A DNA stretch of 64,000 nt, from the NCBI RefSeq assembly GCF_042242105.1, contig NC_092019.1, positions 16,413,328-16,477,327 on the forward strand, given 5' to 3'. The stretch comes from Pempheris klunzingeri (Eukaryota; Chordata; Actinopteri; Acropomatiformes; Pempheridae). Shown piece by piece: positions 58,743 through 64,000 of this stretch (position 1 is its first letter; each line of letters begins with the position of its first letter). The position numbers and the translations under genes are program-made. The notes beneath the pieces were generated by a model. The model was not told the origin of the DNA, did no database searches, and was given only the letters and a program-made list of their open reading frames with translations.

Positions 58743-60077
58743 CCATTTCTCTCTCCTTCTGCATGTCTTTTATCTCACAGTGCTTTTTTTTTTAACCACC
58801 ATCAGCGTGCTTCTCTTTTTCTTTCTTTTTTCTTTCTTTCTCCTCCTGCTTATCAGATTAGATCTGTCTCCCTTCTCCTCCACTGGGCTTCAATTCAATT
58901 TTGTTGTTGAGTTTCACATCCTTTCCTCCTGACTCCTCTCCGCTCTTGTTACTCAGCATTCAACTTCTCACCAAGTCACCCTTCTCCCGTTGTACTTAAG
59001 CATTCGTCTGCATTTCCGTGTTCGTCTGCCATCGTCCTCCCTGGCATCTTTCTTGTCATTCTTTCTCTTGTGGATGTTCCTTTCCTCTTCCTCTCCTCCC
59101 TCAATCTTCACTGTCATATCTAATCTACCAGAGGACAGGCCAAACCAACTGTGCTCAGCATGAAATAAGGAAAAACAATTAATGTAGTGTTATTCATCAG
59201 TAATCATCACAGATTACAAATTTCTCCTTTGTTCACTGCCATCGATGAAAAGAATTTGAATTCTTATTAACTATTGACAGTAATGATCTCGTTATGGGAA
59301 AGAAATAATTGTTCTCTGTACAAAGCTAATGGGAGCATGCTGTAACTGACATGAACATGCAGCAAAAGTGTGTGTGATTTAATACTGGTGTTACTGTGAA
59401 AAATGACAGGGGAGAAAGAAGCAGGAAGCTGACATGAGAAATGTTTGATTTGAAGTGAGAACATTGCAGTTTTGTGGTGTGGTGTGCTTAGTCAGCAGAA
59501 CCACATTGACACTCTGGGCATTTTCTTTCATTTTTTGAATCCAGAAAACTGGGGAGTTAAAAATCCTGGCCAAAAATGTAAACAAATGCAAACTTAAACA
59601 ATAAAATGCTGCCATGGCAAGTTTGATTTTCATTTGTTTCCTGTGTGGTTAGATTAAATTAGAGCATTGCCAAATTCTCCAAATGTTAGATTTTCACAGT
59701 CATCAGTCATGTTCCAACTTGTTTTTTTATGGTGGCGTCTGATTTTGCTGTGTTCTCCCGCTTGTTCTCACATGCATCTTTGAGCAAACTAATTACAAAA
59801 ATCCTTTTTAAACTTGTACAAAATGCAGCTACTGTTCTAAATGAGTCAAAAAGATATTATCCCTGAAATACCCTCTCATCATATTGTATTACGTATATAT
59901 TGTAATACGTACATACATATTAGTTTCAGAAGATTTTGGAATTTTCAATTCTCAATTTTTGGGATTCCTGATAAATGCAATGTTTCGTTTTAATCATTAG
60001 TAAACCAAATTAAGCCTAATTATGTTTACTTTGGAGATTTATAGTTGCTTATGTGTTTCAATATGGGAATTGTCTTC

Positions 60078-60116
60078 ATAGATACAACAAATGCTGCCAA
60101 TATTTGTTGTATCTAT
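60078..60116. repeat. Perfect 15-bp inverted repeat with 9-base loop
   Basis: Arms ATAGATACAACAAAT (60078-60092) and its exact complement (60102-60116) surround GCTGCCAAT. Confidence 0.95.
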
Positions 60117-60225
60117 AACATATGATGCCAATTTAACTATGTAATAATTCTCCATTTTGATCATCAGCCTACAACTGTTACTGTAATCGTAACGCACTGC
60201 TCTAAGTGCTTTTATTACAATAATA

Positions 60226-60460
60226 CACTGTTGCCCATAAAGTTGGAATAAAATGTTTTTTACCTCTTCTCATGAAATCATTGTGACAATGTGATTTATT
60301 CTTGATAAATAAAGTGTATATCTTCTCAACTTTATTGGTCAAACTCTTCCAAACATATCACAGTGAAACTTAAACCACAATGAACCTTTGCAAACTGTGT
60401 ATTCAGGCTTTAACAAAATTGGGGTATTGAACAATTTCTCTAACTTCATGGGCAACAGTG
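60226..60460. mobile_element. MITE with CACTGTTGCCCAT termini and TA flanks
   Basis: A 235-bp element whose ends CACTGTTGCCCATAAAGTT and AACTTCATGGGCAACAGTG are inverted repeats with one mismatch over 19 bases. TA flanks at 60224-60225 and 60461-60462. Non-coding; Tc1/mariner-type target. Confidence 0.9.
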
Positions 60461-61670
60461 TAGATATAAATTACCGAAATGCTGATAGTATAAGACAAAG
60501 GTTAAAAAGATGTTGAAAATCAAATGTCTGCTCCTTCCTTCTCCTCTGTGGAAGAAATAAGCCGTTTTTGATGATGTCTTATGATGTCTGATGATGTCTT
60601 AAACCTTGGCAACAATGTACAATGCTCAAGTGATTGTTCAGGTAGTCACTGGTGTGCCATGCTTGGTATTTCCAGCTCTGCTGTGCAATTTGCATAAAAG
60701 CACAAGATTGGACTGCAAGTGGCCATCAGACCCTGCTGGCTCTGGCTCGGTGAAGAAGTTATGACATTTTATCTTAAAGCAGTCTGGAATAATTTCAGCT
60801 CTTAACAGAACTGCTTGTTCCTTCGGATCTAAAAATGCAGTGTTGCATAAAGCAGCCTAAGAACAGTTTTTTCTTAGTCATTGTTTCAGAATTGCACTGA
60901 TTTCACTGAACTCACGTTGTCCTTACAGCAATTTGTCATTTCCAAGTGTCAGGAAGTTCTACTGCATACGTTGTGTTAAACTGTATTAAGCCTTTAATGG
61001 CTTTGGATGATTTCTAAGCATATTTACATTGTAATCTATTGTGTATATGCACTGTAGAAACATTTGTCATCTCCTTCTCTGATTTTTGAATGACATTTTG
61101 ATAACCAAATTACATAAACATGAAAAAGAAGAGCCATTGTTATTACAATCAAGATGGGATTAACTTGAACAGTGTTACTATGGTAACCTTATCATACTCC
61201 TGTGCCTGTGACAATTCATTTAGCATTGTACCTGGTTTAGGAATATATTTGAGAAATTTCTTGCAAGCATGACACGTGTGCAAGTAAAAGCTATCTTTTT
61301 AACAGAAATTCAAGGAGAAAGTTTCTTTATGCCTGCTGGGTTCACTGGACATTAGTCTGGTCACTGAATTGAGGATTGAATAAAAGTGAAATAGACTGAA
61401 AACACAAAACAGTCAGGGCTTGACCACCTTGTTTTTTTATGATTGACTTTAACCGTACTTTTTCTGTATTTCTTTGTAAGACTTTTTCACAGATTATTCA
61501 GAACTATTATACAAATATTATTAGAATTTGACCAGAGATTGTTATTACTGCCATGAACTCAGGAGACGTTATACTAATGTTGTGATTGACAGTCCAATCT
61601 GTGCTGCTGAATGCCAGCTGACTGAGATTGGTTATTGATCATGGTTTTTTTTTTAACCCTTAAGTACACA

Positions 61671-61942
61671 GAAATGTAAAAACAAGCAGGGGGGTTACAT
61701 CTGCAGCATCTCATAGTGCACACAAATCTGCTCTTATATAAGTAGGCTTCTAGGCTTCCCCTGAAACCATGCACCTTTTATTACATGCATGTTCATTTTA
61801 TTACTCAGCACCTGCCTGCTGGCACCAGGCCTGTTTGCTTACATAGATGAGCAGCAAAATATGTGCCAGTTTGCGTCTGGTTTTTATTGTTGGATGGTTC
61901 AAACACAAACACTCAGATACACTCCACGAGAAGTAATTCTGT
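61671..61942 (+). repeat. Direct duplication, copy 2 (272 bp)
   Basis: Second copy of 58208-58471. The 8-base length difference is a local duplication (GGCTTCTAGGCTTC against GGCTTC). About a dozen scattered substitutions otherwise. Confidence 0.95.
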
Positions 61943-63507
61943 TACGATTGATGGGGACTGAGGATTGAATTATGATTGGTCTTGTCTCTAAAGACAATTA
62001 TTATGACCCACAGTTTTCCAGTGCCCTTTTGGCTAATCAGAAAGATATAAAAAACTGCCAAAACTAGGCTAAAGACGTAAGCTTGCACCTTATCTTTCAT
62101 GTGTTTCATGTAGCATCCACTGACGTCCATGCGCGCGTGTTCATGCATTTGAAATTCTTGTCTGTTGCATGACTCACTTATCTGCCAGCTCACCAGTGGC
62201 CTTCTCTTCTTTTCTTCACACACACACAGTTGCATACAAATACACATATGAACATTTGAATACGCAGCCACAACAAATAGAGGACTCTAAAACTAAAGGC
62301 CCATAAACCTGCAAGAAATCCAGATTTGAAAAGCAACAATTGAATTGTTGAAATTAATCAAATCAGAATCTAAGAGAGTGTGTGAGAAAGAGATATTTCT
62401 CCAGTCCATTAGTGCACTTTAAGCATTAGTGAACTGTGTTATTCGGTTACTTTTGGAGGATTTTAGAGGCAGTCCATTGATCAAGAAGACTTTGGCTTGG
62501 CACTCACAGCCACTCAACAGAAGGCAGTCGGCATTAGGAAAATAAAGTGAGCAGTAGTCTTCCTAAAAGAGCTGTCTTCTTTAAAGTCCTGAGATGTCTA
62601 GTACTTGGACGGTCATTTCATGATGTTATGTTCTGCAGATTCTGCATAATGTACATCCGCCCCTGGGAACTATAATGGAAGAGAAAATGAGAGTGAGGAA
62701 AACCACAGCGTACTCCTTAGGCTGTAGACATGAAAGAAGCATTTCACCCACTTTTTCCAAGAAATGTTAATTTATCAGATGCCATTTGTGTCTTGCTAGC
62801 CTCTGGCCATTTTTAGAAAAACAGTTTGTTTTTTATATTTGCATTGAGGGAAGGAGATTCCTTGTCTCAAGACACCACTGGTGGAATCCTTTCTTTACTC
62901 TCTTCCAGTTGCTGTTTTTAGACTGTCAAATGGCAGACTAGGAACCTTTGCACACACCGAATCCGTGAACCTTTCCTCATCTCTCACACTTTCCAACACT
63001 TCCTCTTCACTTCCATGACACCCCCTCTCCTTTCTTTCCTCCGTCGACAGTGCAGAAACAGCCAGGAGGGTGTTCCCTTGGAGCTGCAATTACAGTCAGG
63101 CAAAGGGTGTTATCCTCTCTGCATATTCACGTATAGTCTGTGCGTGTGTGTGTGAGTGTGTGTTTGGCTCGCCCCAGTTATTTTCTGCCTGTTCCAGGGA
63201 TTTCCATGCTGTAGGACCCAGACATTTCCCAGAGGTGTGACTATGTGTGTAAAAGTATGCGTGCATGCTTTTCAGTTTTAGCTCTGTCACTGTCTTCCTC
63301 CGTGATTGGGGCAGTTTACGTCTCAGACTGATTTTTAGTCTTTTCCCTCCTGTGGGAAATGTCAACTTGGGGCTGATTTGCCTGAATCTCCCTCTTTCTT
63401 AGAGGTTGTGCAAGATTTGATGGGGCCGTCTGGATGTGCATATGTATGTGTGTGTGCGTGCATGTGTGCAAAATTGTCCCTGCATGTCTCACTTGCTTGC
63501 TTGGCAG

Positions 63508-63579
63508 AGTCTGGCCAGCACTGCATCTGGTTCCGTGATGAGAGACATCTGCAATGAGGGACTTAACACGATTACCAAG
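63508..63579 (+). CDS. Candidate 72-nt cassette exon in kcnn3 intron 2
   Basis: A 24-codon open segment is bounded by acceptor TTGCTTGGCAG (63497-63507) and donor AAG|GTAGGA. Read in phase 0, the phase left by kcnn3 exon 2, it gives SLASTASGSV and MRDICNEGLNTITK. It would insert after AYHAREVQ in the cytoplasmic S2-S3 linker and keep frame into a phase-0 next exon. I know no SK channel with this peptide. It could also be an exon of an unrelated gene or a chance splice-like match. Confidence 0.3.
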
Positions 63580-64000
63580 GTAGGATGGCCGTGGGGATTG
63601 GAAGGGGTCGAGGCATGGATGGATGGCTGAAGAGGAAAGATGGAGGGGGGGCAAATTCCTCCAGCAGGTTACAGATATAGCAGAGGGAGGTTACTTGAGG
63701 TGGAGAGTGTCTCAGACCTCACACCTTCACCTGTGAGGAGACCTCAGCTTTGGTGCTGTCATTTTCGAATATTTCTCCTTCTTCTTTTTTCCCCCACCTT
63801 TTCTGCCCTGACCTGCTCTTTGTTTTTCCTCTTTTACTTTGCCCTCCTTCTGTCCTGTCTGCTTTGTCTTGCCTTCCCTTGTCCCTTAGCCTCTGCCCTG
63901 TGATGCCACATTTTGTTAAAATTTGGAAAATAACAGAAGAAACTTTTTTCCACGATCTTGTTCATTTCTCCCTAAGGGCTTGTTCTTTATGTCCAAGTTT
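63580..64000. other. Right edge of window, presumed kcnn3 intron
   Basis: CT-rich sequence with no recognised coding content. The SK3 S3 exon would be expected farther right. Confidence 0.5.

Larger units (their letters stand above)
55530..63507. other. kcnn3: kcnn3 intron 2, left part
   Basis: About 8 kb of AT-rich intron. The third coding exon of SK3 was not found. Apart from the repeats and MITE listed, nothing is recognised from 56240 to 57240, 57290 to 58200, 58800 to 60070, 60480 to 61660 and 61950 to 63500. Confidence 0.6.

Noticed and set aside
60085..60460. Single large element joining the 15-bp hairpin and the nearby MITE
   Set aside because: The MITE has its own TA-flanked termini at 60226 and 60460; the hairpin lies outside them.

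Overview
The window is nuclear DNA from a ray-finned (teleost) fish. Genes are split into small exons with GT-AG introns. Introns and spacers are rich in (GT)n, (GA)n and (TATC)n microsatellites and in short DNA transposons and retroposed repeats typical of teleosts. The four recognisable protein genes match vertebrate families. Gene order is snx27 (+, 3' end only), a nicotinic acetylcholine receptor alpha-7-type subunit (-, complete), adar (+, complete) and kcnn3 (+, first two coding exons). SNX27, ADAR and KCNN3 all lie in human 1q21.3, so this looks like a conserved vertebrate block.

Layout. 1-3.4 kb: last five coding exons of snx27, with a decayed Tc1 transposon nested inside an older repeat in one intron. 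3.4-9.5 kb: gene-poor AT-rich spacer. 9.5-16.6 kb: ten coding exons of the receptor, which join in frame to 619 codons. 16.6-21.6 kb: divergent promoter zone between the receptor and adar. It holds a CpG-rich stretch and, closer to adar, an ISRE, a TATA box and a non-coding first exon. 21.7-31 kb: fifteen adar coding exons, 1388 codons, encoding two Z-alpha-type domains, three double-stranded RNA-binding domains and the deaminase. A 3' UTR of up to about 2.6 kb follows. 33.6-42 kb: spacer with MITEs and decayed repeats. 42.1-44.5 kb: kcnn3 leader (packed with short uORFs) and first coding exon. 44.5-64 kb: kcnn3 introns with exon 2 at 55.4 kb and several mobile elements. The rest of kcnn3 lies beyond the right edge.

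The four genes do not form a pathway; their proximity is syntenic. SNX27 recycles endosomal cargo including receptors, the receptor and SK3 are neuronal channels, and ADAR edits double-stranded RNA.

I found no wholly new system. The observations most worth checking are: a 72-nt phase-0 candidate cassette exon in kcnn3 intron 2; a 264/272-bp direct duplication in the same intron; an extra 21-residue exon near the snx27 C terminus; the two-promoter, two-start organisation of adar; the uORF cluster of kcnn3; and several TE insertions with intact target-site duplications. All splice assignments come from reading frame, GT-AG signals and remembered family sequence; no transcript or alignment was available.
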